A stretch of DNA of 64,000 nucleotides from Candidatus Gastranaerophilales bacterium (GCA_947625305.1 CANQNW010000001.1:62001-126000); one strand, 5' to 3'; counted from the stretch's first letter, positions 26,135-36,248 are shown. Notes: a model not told the origin generated them from the sequence alone. Translations and numbers: made by a program.

Positions 26135-27439
26135 ATGGAAGAAAAAAGACCCGAGTGGAGTTCGCATATCAGTTTTATTATTGCGACTGTAGGTAGTGCT
26201 GTAGGACTTGGCAATATTTGGAGATTTCCTTATATTATGGGAAAAAACGGCGGGGCTATTTTCCTTTTTACTTATCTTTTATTAATTGCATTTATTTGTA
26301 TAATTCCACTTTGCTGTGAATTAGGGTTAGGAAAAATATACAAAAAAGATGCCATTAATACTTTTAAAACGATAAATCCAAAATATAAATGGCTCGGCTG
26401 GCTATGTATTATAACGGTTACATTAATACCATGTTTTTATTTTGTTGTCGGAGGCTGGATTTTAAATTATATCTGGGTATTTATAACAGGTCAGCTCCCC
26501 GATAATTTCTCACTATATTTTTCCTCTTTCAGCGCACAAGCTTTTATGCCTTGCTTTTTAACGATTTTATTTTTAATAATGACCGCCATATTTCCGTTTA
26601 GAGGAATAAATGACGGAATTGAAAAAGCTAATAATTTAATGATGCCTTTATTTGCGGTAATGCTGTTTATACTTGCAATTTTTGCACTTACCCTGCCGGG
26701 GGCAAAAGAAGGATTAGCTTTTATGTTTCACCCCGATTTTTCAAGATTTGATAAAACAATGGTTTTAACTGCATTAGGGCAGGCATTATTTACCTTAAGT
26801 ATAGGAATGGGAACTATTTTAACCTACGGAAGTTATATGAAAGAAAATACAAAAATTGTAAAATCAGCTTATACTTTGATTATATGCGATACAACCATTG
26901 CAATACTCGCAGGAATAATGATATTCCCTATTGTATTTTCTTTTGGAGTTGAGCCTTCAGCAGGTGCAGCTCTTGCATTTATTTCAATGCCTCAAATGTT
27001 TTCTCAGTTTCCTTTAGGAGTTATCTTCGGGCTGATATTTTTTGCCCTTTTATTCTTTGCATCAATAACATCAGGTATAAGCATGATGGAAACAACCGTC
27101 GCTGCTTTTATTGATAATTTTAAACTTTCAAGAAAAAAATCAACCCTATTGGCAACGGTAATAATCGGATTAATAAGTATCCCCGCTTCACTGTCTTTCG
27201 GGATTTTGAGCAATTTTAAAATATTTGATAAAACAATTTTTGACCTGCTTGATTACTCAACATCAAATATATTCTTACCTTTTAATACACTTTTGATTTG
27301 TTTAATAGCGGGATGGTGCATTCCAAACTTTTGGAAAAAAGTTTTCGGAGAAAGCTTTTTTGGCGGAGTATTTAATATTTTATTAAAATTTATAGTACCT
27401 TTTGTTCTTATTTGTGTACTAATTTCGGGAATATATTAA
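26135..27439 (+). CDS. Sodium-dependent transporter, NSS (neurotransmitter:sodium symporter) family
   Basis: 434 aa with about 11-12 membrane spans. The first span carries the family signature WSSHISFIIATVGSAVGLGN, continuing IWRFPYIMGKNGGAIF. Bacterial members of the LeuT type import amino acids with sodium. GGAG precedes ATG 26135 by 7 bases. It stands alone between the GH77 gene (divergent) and a small unknown gene. The substrate cannot be read from the sequence. Confidence 0.92.
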   Translation: MEEKRPEWSSHISFIIATVGSAVGLGNIWRFPYIMGKNGGAIFLFTYLLLIAFICIIPLCCELGLGKIYKKDAINTFKTINPKYKWLGWLCIITVTLIPCFYFVVGGWILNYIWVFITGQLPDNFSLYFSSFSAQAFMPCFLTILFLIMTAIFPFRGINDGIEKANNLMMPLFAVMLFILAIFALTLPGAKEGLAFMFHPDFSRFDKTMVLTALGQALFTLSIGMGTILTYGSYMKENTKIVKSAYTLIICDTTIAILAGIMIFPIVFSFGVEPSAGAALAFISMPQMFSQFPLGVIFGLIFFALLFFASITSGISMMETTVAAFIDNFKLSRKKSTLLATVIIGLISIPASLSFGILSNFKIFDKTIFDLLDYSTSNIFLPFNTLLICLIAGWCIPNFWKKVFGESFFGGVFNILLKFIVPFVLICVLISGIY

Positions 27440-27523
27440 TTTTTGTAACAATAATAATTACTATAAGAAAATTATATATAACAATCGTTTTTTTTATATA
27501 TAAGTAATAAGAAAGGGTTATTT

Positions 27524-28123
27524 ATGATTAATAATGTTCAATACCCAAATTTAAATATTAGAAACATAGCTGCCAATAAAAATATACAAAAGAATGAAAT
27601 AAATCAAACCGTCAATAAAAAGAGTTCAGATATAATTTCTATAACTGATAATATAGAAGAAAGTATTATAAAAAGAGGTAAATTGAGTTTAAAAGACCCT
27701 AAAACAATTTATTCCGGAACTATTAATAATAAACAGACATATATAGAAGGTGTAACTAAAGGTCTTTTTAAAATCAAAGGGAGTTATAAAGGTATTATTG
27801 ATAATAAGCCCATAAATTTTAATCAAGAAGGTAGAAATATCATAGGAAGTTACAATAACATAGATTTTGATTTAAAATTTGAAAATAAAATATTTAATCC
27901 GATAAAAATTACGGGAACCATAAACGGGGAAGAAATATCTTTTGAATTTCCGGGTTCTAAAATACCTGAAGATAGCGCAACTCAAGATTTATTAACCATG
28001 TTTTTAATGCTTAATGGTTATAAAGCATCTGCAAAAAATGGTGAATATAAAAAATTGCAATTATCTAATTGGTCACGAAAAGAACAAGAAATGGCACTTT
28101 TATATAATATGAACTGTAAATAG
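27524..28123 (+). CDS. Unknown 199-aa protein
   Basis: Not recognised. Polar Asn/Lys-rich N-terminus, then a beta-rich middle with repeated short strands ending in G-x-I/Y-x-G (KTIYSGTINNKQTYIEG; GSYKGIIDNKPI; GSYNNIDFDLK; ITGTINGEEIS), suggesting a small beta-barrel or lipocalin-like fold. No signal peptide. Ribosome-binding site GAAAGG upstream of ATG 27524; a terminator follows at 28139. Function unknown. Confidence 0.6.
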   Translation: MINNVQYPNLNIRNIAANKNIQKNEINQTVNKKSSDIISITDNIEESIIKRGKLSLKDPKTIYSGTINNKQTYIEGVTKGLFKIKGSYKGIIDNKPINFNQEGRNIIGSYNNIDFDLKFENKIFNPIKITGTINGEEISFEFPGSKIPEDSATQDLLTMFLMLNGYKASAKNGEYKKLQLSNWSRKEQEMALLYNMNCK

Positions 28124-28464
28124 TACGTAATTTATATTAAAAAAGGGAAGTTCTTACTTCCCTTTTTAGTATTTATACCTTTTTTTGGCTCGTTCGCTTT
28201 GCTCAACTCCGCCCTACGGAAAACCGCTTCTTGTAATTTCCTTACGGCTCAATCTTGTATCTTCGTTTCAAAAGCCTTTCGGCTTTTTGCACTCCGACCG
28301 ATTTGCGCCTTCTCGGGCTCGTTCGCTTTGCTCAACTCCGCCCTACGGAAAATCCGTTTCTTGAAATTGCTTTTCGCTCGTTTTTGTCGTTGCTTACGCA
28401 TTCGCTGTCGCAACTTCAAAACTCGCTTACCGGGTTCGTTTCACTCCACCCGTCCGCAATTTCG
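28124..28464. other. GC-rich mini-hairpin patch with 40-bp direct repeat
   Basis: 341 bases without a gene. After a terminator, 28187-28464 is much richer in G+C than its surroundings. A unit beginning GGCTCGTTCGCTTTGCTCAA is present twice (about 28187-28229 and 28316-28358). Short hairpins with GNRA-type loops on the minus strand occur, for example AAAAGCC-GAAA-GGCTTTT at about 28266-28288. It would form the 3' trailer of the leftward GGGtGRT transcript. Confidence 0.6.
28139..28167. terminator. Bidirectional terminator
   Basis: Stem AAAAAGGGAAG / CTTCCCTTTTT, loop TTCTTA. Ends the 199-aa gene on the plus strand and probably the long trailer of the GGGtGRT gene on the minus strand. Confidence 0.85.
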
Positions 28465-29463
28465 CTATGCCATAGCCTTTTCAACAGCAACTGCAACAGC
28501 AACCGTTGCACCTACCATCGGGTTATTACCCATTCCGATTACACCCATCATTTCAACGTGAGCCGGAACGGAGGATGAACCTGCAAATTGCGCATCACTG
28601 TGCATTCTGCCCATTGTATCAGTCATACCGTAGCTTGCAGGGCCTGCTGCAACGTTATCGGGGTGAAGTGTTCTTCCTGTTCCTCCGCCTGATGCTACTG
28701 AGAAGTATTTCCTTCCGTTTTCGATAGCCCATTTCTTATATGTTCCTGCAACGGGATGTTGAAATCTTGTCGGGTTCGTTGAGTTACCTGTTATAGATAC
28801 ATCAACACCTTCTTTTATCATAATTGCAACACCTTCTGATACATCATCAGCGCCGTAGCATTTAACTTTTGCTCTTTCTCCGTCTGAGAACGGTGTTTCT
28901 TTTACAACTTTTAATTCGCCTGTTTTATAGTTATATTCGGTTTCAACATGGGTAAAACCGTTTATTCTTGAAATTACATATGCCGCATCTTTACCTAAAC
29001 CGTTTAAAATTACTCTTAAAGGCTCTTTTCTTACTTTATTTGCATTTCTTGCAATACCAATAGCGCCTTCAGCGGCAGCAAATGATTCGTGACCAGCTAA
29101 GAAACAGAAACATTTTGTTTCTTCTCTTAATAACATAGCACCTAAATTACCGTGACCTAAGCCTACTTTTCTTGTATCACCTACTGACCCCGGAACTGCA
29201 AACGCTTGCAACCCCTCTCCGATAGCTTCAGCTGCATCTGCCGCATTCTTTATACCTTTTTTTATTGCAATGGCACATCCCAGTGTATATGCCCAAGAGG
29301 CATTATCAAATGCAATCGGCTGAATGCCTTTTACTATTTCATCTACATTTATTCCTTTTGACAAACATAATTCGTTAGCTTCGTCCAAAGACTTAAATCC
29401 GTATTTATCAAGGGCTTTTGCTAAGGATTTTTCACGTCTGTCCTGTCCTTCAAATTTTGCCAT
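28465..29463 (-). CDS. GGGtGRT family protein
   Basis: 332 aa. The family is named for the motif seen here as SGGGTGRTLHPDNVAAGPAS; the C-terminus GMTDTMGRMHSDAQFAGSSS and NNPMVGATVAVAV is also typical. Members are found beside an iron-sulphur scaffold-like partner, as in this window (gene at 29506, 42 bases upstream), so they are thought to act together in iron-sulphur or redox metabolism of anaerobes; the reaction is not established. Ribosome-binding site AAGGAAA before the ATG. Complete. Confidence 0.9.
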   Translation of the reverse strand: MAKFEGQDRREKSLAKALDKYGFKSLDEANELCLSKGINVDEIVKGIQPIAFDNASWAYTLGCAIAIKKGIKNAADAAEAIGEGLQAFAVPGSVGDTRKVGLGHGNLGAMLLREETKCFCFLAGHESFAAAEGAIGIARNANKVRKEPLRVILNGLGKDAAYVISRINGFTHVETEYNYKTGELKVVKETPFSDGERAKVKCYGADDVSEGVAIMIKEGVDVSITGNSTNPTRFQHPVAGTYKKWAIENGRKYFSVASGGGTGRTLHPDNVAAGPASYGMTDTMGRMHSDAQFAGSSSVPAHVEMMGVIGMGNNPMVGATVAVAVAVEKAMA

Positions 29464-29505
29464 ATCTTTATTTCCTTTTTAATTAGTTCTACTTTTTTGT
29501 CATTA

Positions 29506-30198
29506 CTATTGCTTACGAGGGTCTATTGTTTTAACCGCATCGGCAAATCTGCCGTATGTTCCGATATTCTTTTCATAAGCTTCTTTCGGGTCAACTCCTT
29601 TTTTAATTGCATCCATAACCTTACCTAAGTTTACGAATTTATACCCGATAACTTCATCATTTTTATCTAAACCGAGTTCTAAGATATAGCCTTCAGTTAA
29701 AGAAAGATATCTTACACCTTTTTGTTTTGTTGAGTGTATAGTACCTACCATTGAGCATAAACCTTTACCAAGGTCTTCTAAACCTGCGCCTACAGGAAGT
29801 CCGCCTTCAGAAAATGCTGTTTGTGTTCTGCCGTATACTATTTGTAAGAATAATTCTCTCATTGCTACGTTAATTGCATCACAAACAAGGTCTGTATTTA
29901 AAGCTTCAAGAATGGTTTTTCCGGGAAGAATTTCGCCTGCCATAGCAGCCGAATGTGTCATGCCCGAACATCCTATTGTTTCTACCAAAGCTTCTTGAAT
30001 AACACCTTCTTTAACATTTAAAGTTAATTTGCAGGTACCCTGTTGAGGCGCACAGCACCCGCATCCGTGAGTTAAACCTGATATATCTTTAATCTCTTTG
30101 CATTTTGTCCATTCGCCTTCTTGCGGAATTGGAGCAGGTATGCCTTTTACACCTCTTTTTACACAGCATTGATTTTCGATTTCATGTGTAATTTGCAT
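29506..30198 (-). CDS. NifU N-terminal-like iron-sulphur scaffold protein (GGGtGRT partner)
   Basis: 230 aa. Cys-rich N-terminus (NQCCVKRG; HGCGCCAPQQGTC) followed by a NifU-like region with IGCSGMTHSAAMAGEILPGK, where the conserved Cys would hold a cluster. First of two genes with the GGGtGRT protein, which follows after 42 bases, an arrangement known from many anaerobes. GGAGG lies before the ATG. Likely assembles or carries an iron-sulphur cluster in the cytoplasm; the client is unknown. Confidence 0.85.
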   Translation of the reverse strand: MQITHEIENQCCVKRGVKGIPAPIPQEGEWTKCKEIKDISGLTHGCGCCAPQQGTCKLTLNVKEGVIQEALVETIGCSGMTHSAAMAGEILPGKTILEALNTDLVCDAINVAMRELFLQIVYGRTQTAFSEGGLPVGAGLEDLGKGLCSMVGTIHSTKQKGVRYLSLTEGYILELGLDKNDEVIGYKFVNLGKVMDAIKKGVDPKEAYEKNIGTYGRFADAVKTIDPRKQ

Positions 30199-30279
30199 TA
30201 TTACCTCCTGTTTTTTATATAAAATTGATTTCGTTAATTTGATTATATTACAAATATAAATTTATTTATGTCATGAAGT

Positions 30280-33279
30280 TTAATTTCCGAGGCTAAAAAT
30301 ATTATAAATTTCTTCATCGGAAAGTTCAGTTATAACTTTTTCGCCTTCAAATACGGCAAGGTTTACAAGTTCTTTTTTCTGTTTTATCATTTCGTCGATT
30401 TTTTCTTCAAAAGTTCCTAAAGTAACAAGCCTATGAACCATAACATTTTTATCCTGACCTATGCGGTAGCTTCTGTCTGTTGCCTGTTCTTCAACTGCAG
30501 GATTCCACCATAAGTCATAATGAATAACATTTGTTGCTGATGTTAAGTTTAAACCCGTTCCGCCCGCTTTTAATGATAAAAGCATTATCTTTTGTTCGGG
30601 ATTTGTTTCAAATTCATTAAGCATTGCCTGCCTTTGATTTGTATTTAATGAACCGTGGAAAAACAGAGGGGTTACATTTAATTCATTTTGAATAATAGTT
30701 GAAAGAATATTCCCCATTTCTTTATATTGAGTAAATGCAATTACCTTTTCATCATTTTCCAAAATTTGAGAAAGCAGAGATATAAATTTCTCGGTTTTGC
30801 CCGATACATCCTTTGTCATTTCCCCGTATTTTAAATATTGGAACGGATGATTACAAATTTGTTTTAAAGCTGTTATGAGTTTAAATATAATTCCTCGTCT
30901 GTTTATGCCCTTTTGACCTGAAATATCCGTCATTAAGGTATTCAGAGTTCTTTCATACAAAGCTGCCTGAGTTTTTGTCAAGTAACAATATTCATCAAGC
31001 ACCATTTTTTCGGGCAAATCGTCTATAATTGTTTTATCGGTTTTTAATCGTCTTAAAACAAACGGAGATATTGAAAGCTTAAGTTTATCAGCCTGTTCGT
31101 ACTGTTTAAATCTTTCAATGGGGATAGCATAACATTTTTGGAAATCCCTTATTGAACCTAAATATCCTTTGTTTATAAAGTCAAATATACTCCATAGTTC
31201 GGTTAATTTATTTTCAACGGGAGTACCCGTCATTGCTATTTTTATGTCTGATTTTAATGACTTAACCGCTGTTGTTTGAGAGGTATCGGGGTTTTTAATA
31301 TTTTGAGCCTCATCAACAACCACCATGCCCCACTCATGTTTTTTAACTTCTTCTATATCAATTCTCAATATTGCGAAAGTTGTAATTATAACATCAGCTT
31401 TCAGGTCAAGTTCTCTTTCAGGGCCATGATATGCGCTTGCTTTTAAAGAGGGAGCAAACATATTCAACTCTTTAATCCAGTTTCCCATAAGTGTTGTAGG
31501 ACAAATAACCAAAATAGGTGCCTTTAACTTTCCTTCCTCTTTAAGTTTAAGCATTAAGCTTATCACCTGAATTGTTTTACCAAGCCCCATATCATCTGCT
31601 ATGCAAGAGCCAAACCCTTTTGTCGTATTGGTATAAAGCCATTTTAACCCGCCCACCTGATACGGTCTTAATACTCCGTTTAAGCCTTCTGGCGGTGTTA
31701 CTTCCACTGTTTTACCTATATCTTTTACAATATTTGCAAATGCCTCGTCATAATCAAATTCATACTCGTTCAAATGCCCTGAAAATGCGGCATGAAGCAT
31801 TTCCATTCTGCTTATTTTATCAATTTTCGGATTTTTTAATTTATTTATTATTGCTTGCGCTTCATTTTGATCTATTAAAATATATTTGTTTTTAAACTCT
31901 ATAATTCCGTTGGCATCTTTTATAAGTTTTTCAAACTCCTCAACGGAAATTTTTTCATCCCCGATTGAGACTTGGAAAGAAAAATCAAAAATTCCCGCTA
32001 AGCTAATATTTCCGCCTTTTCCGTTTAATATATCAGCAACATCCTGTTCTCTTGAGGTCTTAATTTTGGCATTAATAGAAGCTCTTGGGACGACAATATT
32101 GCCGAAATTTGGCGGGAAGTTTATATTAATCCCCGCTTTATTAAGGTAATAAGCGGTATGTATCATTAATTTATAAACATCATTTAATGATAAGAATAAT
32201 TTTAAATTTTCCTCATCTTCAAATAGAGTTTCCAGTTCTTTATAATACCTCAGTGCATAATTCAGCTGTTTTTCAACGATATTAACCAGATAACTGCTTT
32301 GATATCCCCAGTATGTACCGTTTTTATATATTTCAAGGAGCGGTTTTGCGGGTTCTTTTTCATTTAATTTTTTATCATTAGCTTTAACGGATATTGTTAA
32401 AACAAATTTATCCTCTTCAAGTTTTTCAATATCGAGTTGAGGGCTCACGGGGTATTTACCTATATAAATTTCATCCAGCCATTCGCTGATTGCATCCGCC
32501 AAATCCAATGAGCGGATATATCTTTTATTATTTACGGGTTTTAAAAAGTATATTGAAGATACTATTTCTTTAAATCTGTATGCTTTAAATTTAAGGAAGC
32601 TGAAAATTAAATAATTTAAGTAGTTTTCAATTAAAATGTCCGCAATATTTTTTATATTGGAAATTTTTGAAAAATTAAGAGAATAAACCTCATCAATTGA
32701 ACTTTGCAATAAATCATTTATGGCAAACATCTCATAGTTTATTGAAAAGAACTTATCCGTTTTATTAACTTTCGGAAGAAAATAAAGTTTTTCAACTACT
32801 TTTTTTACAAACTGGGTAAGTACGTTTAAAATTTGGAAAGATTCAGATACTGACGGATTATCAATAATACAATCAAAACCCGAAAAATATTCCCAAATGA
32901 GTTCTAAAGGGATTTTATATCCTATTTTTTCAACTACTTCACCATTTTCTTCAACCCCGTATGCGACTGAGGAAAATCTAAACATAGAGCCTTTTGATTT
33001 TAAATAAAAATCAAAATTATTTGTGGGAGTAACAAAAACTTCTATTTTCCCCGATTCTTTTATTATATGAAAATCCGTATTTTTAATAACATTACTTGAA
33101 TTTTGAAAAGTTGAAGCAAATTCATCTTCAACCAGCTGATAAATAGTGCTGAGCATCAGCCTAAAGTCTTTTTTTTCACATCCTACAGGGTTTTCCGTAA
33201 GATTATGAAACATTTCATCTATATTATTTTTTTTAAACGAAAACGAAAATTTATTATTAATAAGTGTTTCAGCTGTCAT
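30280..33279 (-). CDS. SNF2-family helicase/ATPase
   Basis: 999 aa. The N-terminal 500 residues are a lineage-variable region without a zinc finger. The SNF2 ATPase follows with DDMGLGKTIQVISLM (Walker A), VVVDEAQNIKNPDT (motif II), MTGTPVENKLTELWS (III) and AGGTGLNLTSATNVIHYD plus WWNPAVEEQATDRSYRIGQ (V-VI). These are ATP-driven DNA translocases that remodel protein-DNA contacts, for example RapA-like recycling of RNA polymerase. A second, SWIM-containing member is at 45903. Divergent from the Cys-rich exported protein. Confidence 0.93.
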   Translation of the reverse strand: MTAETLINNKFSFSFKKNNIDEMFHNLTENPVGCEKKDFRLMLSTIYQLVEDEFASTFQNSSNVIKNTDFHIIKESGKIEVFVTPTNNFDFYLKSKGSMFRFSSVAYGVEENGEVVEKIGYKIPLELIWEYFSGFDCIIDNPSVSESFQILNVLTQFVKKVVEKLYFLPKVNKTDKFFSINYEMFAINDLLQSSIDEVYSLNFSKISNIKNIADILIENYLNYLIFSFLKFKAYRFKEIVSSIYFLKPVNNKRYIRSLDLADAISEWLDEIYIGKYPVSPQLDIEKLEEDKFVLTISVKANDKKLNEKEPAKPLLEIYKNGTYWGYQSSYLVNIVEKQLNYALRYYKELETLFEDEENLKLFLSLNDVYKLMIHTAYYLNKAGININFPPNFGNIVVPRASINAKIKTSREQDVADILNGKGGNISLAGIFDFSFQVSIGDEKISVEEFEKLIKDANGIIEFKNKYILIDQNEAQAIINKLKNPKIDKISRMEMLHAAFSGHLNEYEFDYDEAFANIVKDIGKTVEVTPPEGLNGVLRPYQVGGLKWLYTNTTKGFGSCIADDMGLGKTIQVISLMLKLKEEGKLKAPILVICPTTLMGNWIKELNMFAPSLKASAYHGPERELDLKADVIITTFAILRIDIEEVKKHEWGMVVVDEAQNIKNPDTSQTTAVKSLKSDIKIAMTGTPVENKLTELWSIFDFINKGYLGSIRDFQKCYAIPIERFKQYEQADKLKLSISPFVLRRLKTDKTIIDDLPEKMVLDEYCYLTKTQAALYERTLNTLMTDISGQKGINRRGIIFKLITALKQICNHPFQYLKYGEMTKDVSGKTEKFISLLSQILENDEKVIAFTQYKEMGNILSTIIQNELNVTPLFFHGSLNTNQRQAMLNEFETNPEQKIMLLSLKAGGTGLNLTSATNVIHYDLWWNPAVEEQATDRSYRIGQDKNVMVHRLVTLGTFEEKIDEMIKQKKELVNLAVFEGEKVITELSDEEIYNIFSLGN

Positions 33280-33339
33280 AAAATACCTCTAAACCGCCCT
33301 TGAAATATTATACATTAAAAAAAATTTTAAAAAAAATAT

Positions 33340-33368
33340 TTGTTTATGATTTTGCAATATGCTATAAT
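33340..33368 (+). promoter_or_regulatory. Promoter of the Cys-rich exported protein
   Basis: TTGTTT (33340-33345), 17-base spacer, TATAAT (33363-33368). Followed by a 35-base leader with AGGAG before ATG 33404. Confidence 0.65.
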
Positions 33369-33403
33369 CAGCTTGTTTTTAGATGTAAAAACAGGAGTGA
33401 AGT

Positions 33404-34213
33404 ATGAAAAAATTTTTAACAGGATTATTTACGTTAGTCCTTACACTATGTTTTTCCTGCATAGCAAATGCTTGTGACATTGAAGGATTATATGCAAACT
33501 ATCAGGCAGTATATATACCTAAAATAAAAACTTGGTCAACCGCCGGAATGGCAGAGGGCAGAATAATATTAACAAAGAGAACAACGATAGGTTCGGGAAA
33601 TTATTCCGAATACTACTATGGGAACGGGAAACTTGCCATCGCACTAAAATCTAATTTTGAATTTATTAAAGACGGACAGCTTATCGGTGTTGATAATGCA
33701 GGTTTAAAATATTACAAAATCCGCTATAATACAAAATCTAAAAAATTTGTTGAAACTCCGTTATCGGAAAAAGAGTTACAAAAATTATTTCCTAACGCAA
33801 AAATCGTAAAAATTTCACAATTTACAAACAATGAATATACTTTAAATAAACCGTTTTTTAAAGAAAGAACAATTCTTCTTTTAAATGATACTGATAAATA
33901 TTTTCACAAATACACATATACCCCTTCATCAGTACAAACAACAGATATTAAAGGTTTAATTACGGTAAAACATATAGGAAAAGTTAAATTTTCATTATAC
34001 GGCGATAAAACAAATGTGTTAACAATCAAAGTTAAAGATAAAAAAGCATGCTGTAAATGCGGAGTTGATTGTACATGTTCACCAAAATGCAATTGTAAAA
34101 ATGAATGCAAATGCGGTAGAGATTGTAACTGCGCACCGAAATGCAAATGTGGTAAAGATTGCAAATGCGCTCCAAAATGTAATTGTGCTCCGAAATGCAA
34201 CTGCAAAAAATAG
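33404..34213 (+). CDS. Exported protein with metallothionein-like Cys-rich tail
   Basis: 269 aa. Signal peptide (KKFLTGLFTLVLTLCFSCIANA), a unique domain of about 190 residues, and a 55-residue tail with 19 cysteines in CxC and CxxxxC spacing (CNCKNECKCGRDCNCAPKC is typical). The tail is made of near repeats of 8-12 residues with Lys between cysteines, as in metallothioneins, and suggests metal (zinc, copper) binding outside the cytoplasm. Alternatively the tail could be a disulphide-linked wall anchor. The body has no recognised family. Own promoter upstream and strong terminator downstream. Confidence 0.75.
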   Translation: MKKFLTGLFTLVLTLCFSCIANACDIEGLYANYQAVYIPKIKTWSTAGMAEGRIILTKRTTIGSGNYSEYYYGNGKLAIALKSNFEFIKDGQLIGVDNAGLKYYKIRYNTKSKKFVETPLSEKELQKLFPNAKIVKISQFTNNEYTLNKPFFKERTILLLNDTDKYFHKYTYTPSSVQTTDIKGLITVKHIGKVKFSLYGDKTNVLTIKVKDKKACCKCGVDCTCSPKCNCKNECKCGRDCNCAPKCKCGKDCKCAPKCNCAPKCNCKK

Positions 34214-34229
34214 TAAATATTACAATGAT

Positions 34230-34259
34230 AAAAAAACCTCCCAAAAGGAGGTTTTTTTT
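34230..34259 (+). terminator. Rho-independent terminator
   Basis: Stem AAAAAACCTCC / GGAGGTTTTTT with a 5-base loop and T8 tail, ending the Cys-rich protein transcript before gatC. Confidence 0.88.
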
Positions 34260-34313
34260 AATGAAAAAAAATAATGCTTATGATAAAATTTTTATAAGTT
34301 ATGGAGTAAAAAC

Positions 34314-34595
34314 ATGATAGGAACAAAAGACGTAGAGCATGTTGCAAAACTTGCAAGATTAAAACTTACGGAAGAAGAAACGGAAAAATATTCAAAACAG
34401 CTGGGCGAAATATTAAAATATGTAGAGCAAATGAATGAAGTTGATACTACAGGGGTAGAACCTATGCCCCATGCAATCCCCGTATATAATGTAATGCGGG
34501 AAGATGAAGTTAAATACGAACAGACAAAAGAAGAATTAATGGCAAATGCTCCGTATGAAGAGAACGGATTTTTCAGAGTGCCGAAGATAAATTAA
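34314..34595 (+). CDS. gatC: Asp/Glu-tRNA amidotransferase subunit C
   Basis: 93 aa, full length for GatC. VEHVAKLARLKLTEEETEKY at the N-terminus and ENGFFRVPKI at the C-terminus are family hallmarks. GatC stabilises the GatA-GatB complex, which turns Glu-tRNA-Gln into Gln-tRNA-Gln. gatA and gatB are not in the window. GGAG precedes the ATG; the next gene pyrG starts 15 bases downstream, so they are co-transcribed. Confidence 0.94.
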   Translation: MIGTKDVEHVAKLARLKLTEEETEKYSKQLGEILKYVEQMNEVDTTGVEPMPHAIPVYNVMREDEVKYEQTKEELMANAPYEENGFFRVPKIN

Positions 34596-34610
34596 CGAAT
34601 AGAGGAAAGA

Positions 34611-36245
34611 ATGAGTACTAAATATATATTTGTAACAGGCGGTGTTGTATCATCATTGGGGAAAGGAATAGTTGCCGCATCATTAGGCAGATTGTTAAAA
34701 GCAAGAGGATTTAATGTAGTAATCCAAAAATTTGACCCGTATATTAACGTAGACCCCGGAACAATGAGCCCATTCCAGCATGGTGAGGTTTTTGTAACCG
34801 ATGACGGTGCTGAAACAGATTTAGATTTAGGGCATTATGAAAGATTTACCGATACAAATCTTGGACAGATAAATAATGTTACCTCTGGAAGTATTTATCA
34901 AACCGTTATAAATAAAGAAAGAAGAGGAGATTATTTAGGCGCTACGGTACAAACAATTCCTCACATCACAAACGAAATAAAATCAAGAATAAAAAAGGCA
35001 ACTCAGCAATTTAAGCCTGATTTCATAATAGCTGAAATCGGCGGAACTATAGGTGATATAGAGAGTTTGCCGTTTATTGAAGCAATAAGACAATTCCGCT
35101 CGGAAACAGGGTTCGGGAACAGTATATCAATCCACGTAACACTTTTACCCTACCTTCCGACCTCGGGCGAATTAAAAACAAAACCTTCCCAGCACAGTGT
35201 AACAAACTTAAGAAGTTACGGAATACAGCCTGAAATACTTGTTTGCAGAACTGCAAAACCTATTCCTAAAAAAGAAAAAGAAAAACTTGCGCTGTTCTGC
35301 TCTGTTCCTAAAGATGCAATTATTGAATGCCGTGATATGAAAAGTATTTATGAAGTTCCTCTGGCATTAGAAGAACAAAACCTGGCAGGGGTTGTACTTC
35401 AAAGGTTATTTATGCAGGATGTAAAACCCGACTTAGACTCTTGGAAAAATCTTGTATACAAAATAAAAAATCCTAAAAAGACAATAAGAGTAGCCATTGC
35501 AGGGAAATATACAAAACTGTCTGATGCATATATCTCAGTTGTGGAATCCTTAAAACATGCAGGCTATTATAACGATGCACAAATTGATATTAAATGGATA
35601 AACTCCGAAGACTGCATTGAATATGAAAAAGCAAAAGAAGCATTAGCGGATGTTGATGCTCTTGTAGTCCCCGGGGGCTTTGGCATTAGAGGAATTGAAG
35701 GGAAATTAAACGTAATAAGATACGCAAGAGAAAATAACCTTCCGTTCTTGGGCTTATGCTTGGGTATGCAATGCGCTGTTATTGAATATGCAAGAAATGT
35801 TGTAGGCTTAAAAGATGCAAATTCAATGGAATTTAATGAAAATACTCCGTATCCCGTTATAGATTTAATGGTTGAACAAAAACACGTAGAAGGCTACGGC
35901 GGAACAATGAGATTAGGCAAATATGAATGTCATATAGCAAAAGGTACAAAAGCTGAAGAGGCATACGGCACAAATGTAATATTTGAAAGGCATCGCCACA
36001 GATATGAAGTAAATAACGAATACCGCAAGCAAATAGCAGATGCAGGCTTAGTCTTTTCAGGACTTTCACCTGACGGAATGTTATGCGAAATGGTAGAATT
36101 ACCTAAAAACGATTGGTTTGTCGCATGCCAGTTCCACCCCGAATTTAAGTCAAGACCCGAAAGACCTCATCCTTTATTTGCAGGCTTAATCAATGCAGCA
36201 AATAAAAGACTTGAAGCAAAAAATCAGGAACTTGCAAAGGTATAA
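34611..36245 (+). CDS. pyrG: CTP synthase
   Basis: 544 aa, the usual length. N-terminal synthetase domain ([40 protein letters not shown]) and C-terminal glutamine amidotransferase with the nucleophile Cys in [10 protein letters not shown] and the catalytic His-Glu in [18 protein letters not shown]. It makes CTP from UTP with ATP and glutamine. Translationally close to gatC; the terminator at 36249 follows directly. Confidence 0.97.
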   Translation: MSTKYIFVTGGVVSSLGKGIVAASLGRLLKARGFNVVIQKFDPYINVDPGTMSPFQHGEVFVTDDGAETDLDLGHYERFTDTNLGQINNVTSGSIYQTVINKERRGDYLGATVQTIPHITNEIKSRIKKATQQFKPDFIIAEIGGTIGDIESLPFIEAIRQFRSETGFGNSISIHVTLLPYLPTSGELKTKPSQHSVTNLRSYGIQPEILVCRTAKPIPKKEKEKLALFCSVPKDAIIECRDMKSIYEVPLALEEQNLAGVVLQRLFMQDVKPDLDSWKNLVYKIKNPKKTIRVAIAGKYTKLSDAYISVVESLKHAGYYNDAQIDIKWINSEDCIEYEKAKEALADVDALVVPGGFGIRGIEGKLNVIRYARENNLPFLGLCLGMQCAVIEYARNVVGLKDANSMEFNENTPYPVIDLMVEQKHVEGYGGTMRLGKYECHIAKGTKAEEAYGTNVIFERHRHRYEVNNEYRKQIADAGLVFSGLSPDGMLCEMVELPKNDWFVACQFHPEFKSRPERPHPLFAGLINAANKRLEAKNQELAKV

Positions 36246-36248
36246 AAT

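Noticed and set aside
28199-28727. Arg/Ser/Cys-rich open frames on the plus strand across 28199-28727
   Set aside because: They lie in the GC-rich hairpin patch or antisense to the GGGtGRT gene, lack ribosome-binding sites and have no domain-like composition.
33904-34274. His/Leu-rich and other frames opposite the Cys-rich tail
   Set aside because: They mirror the CxC repeat in other frames; no start signals of their own.
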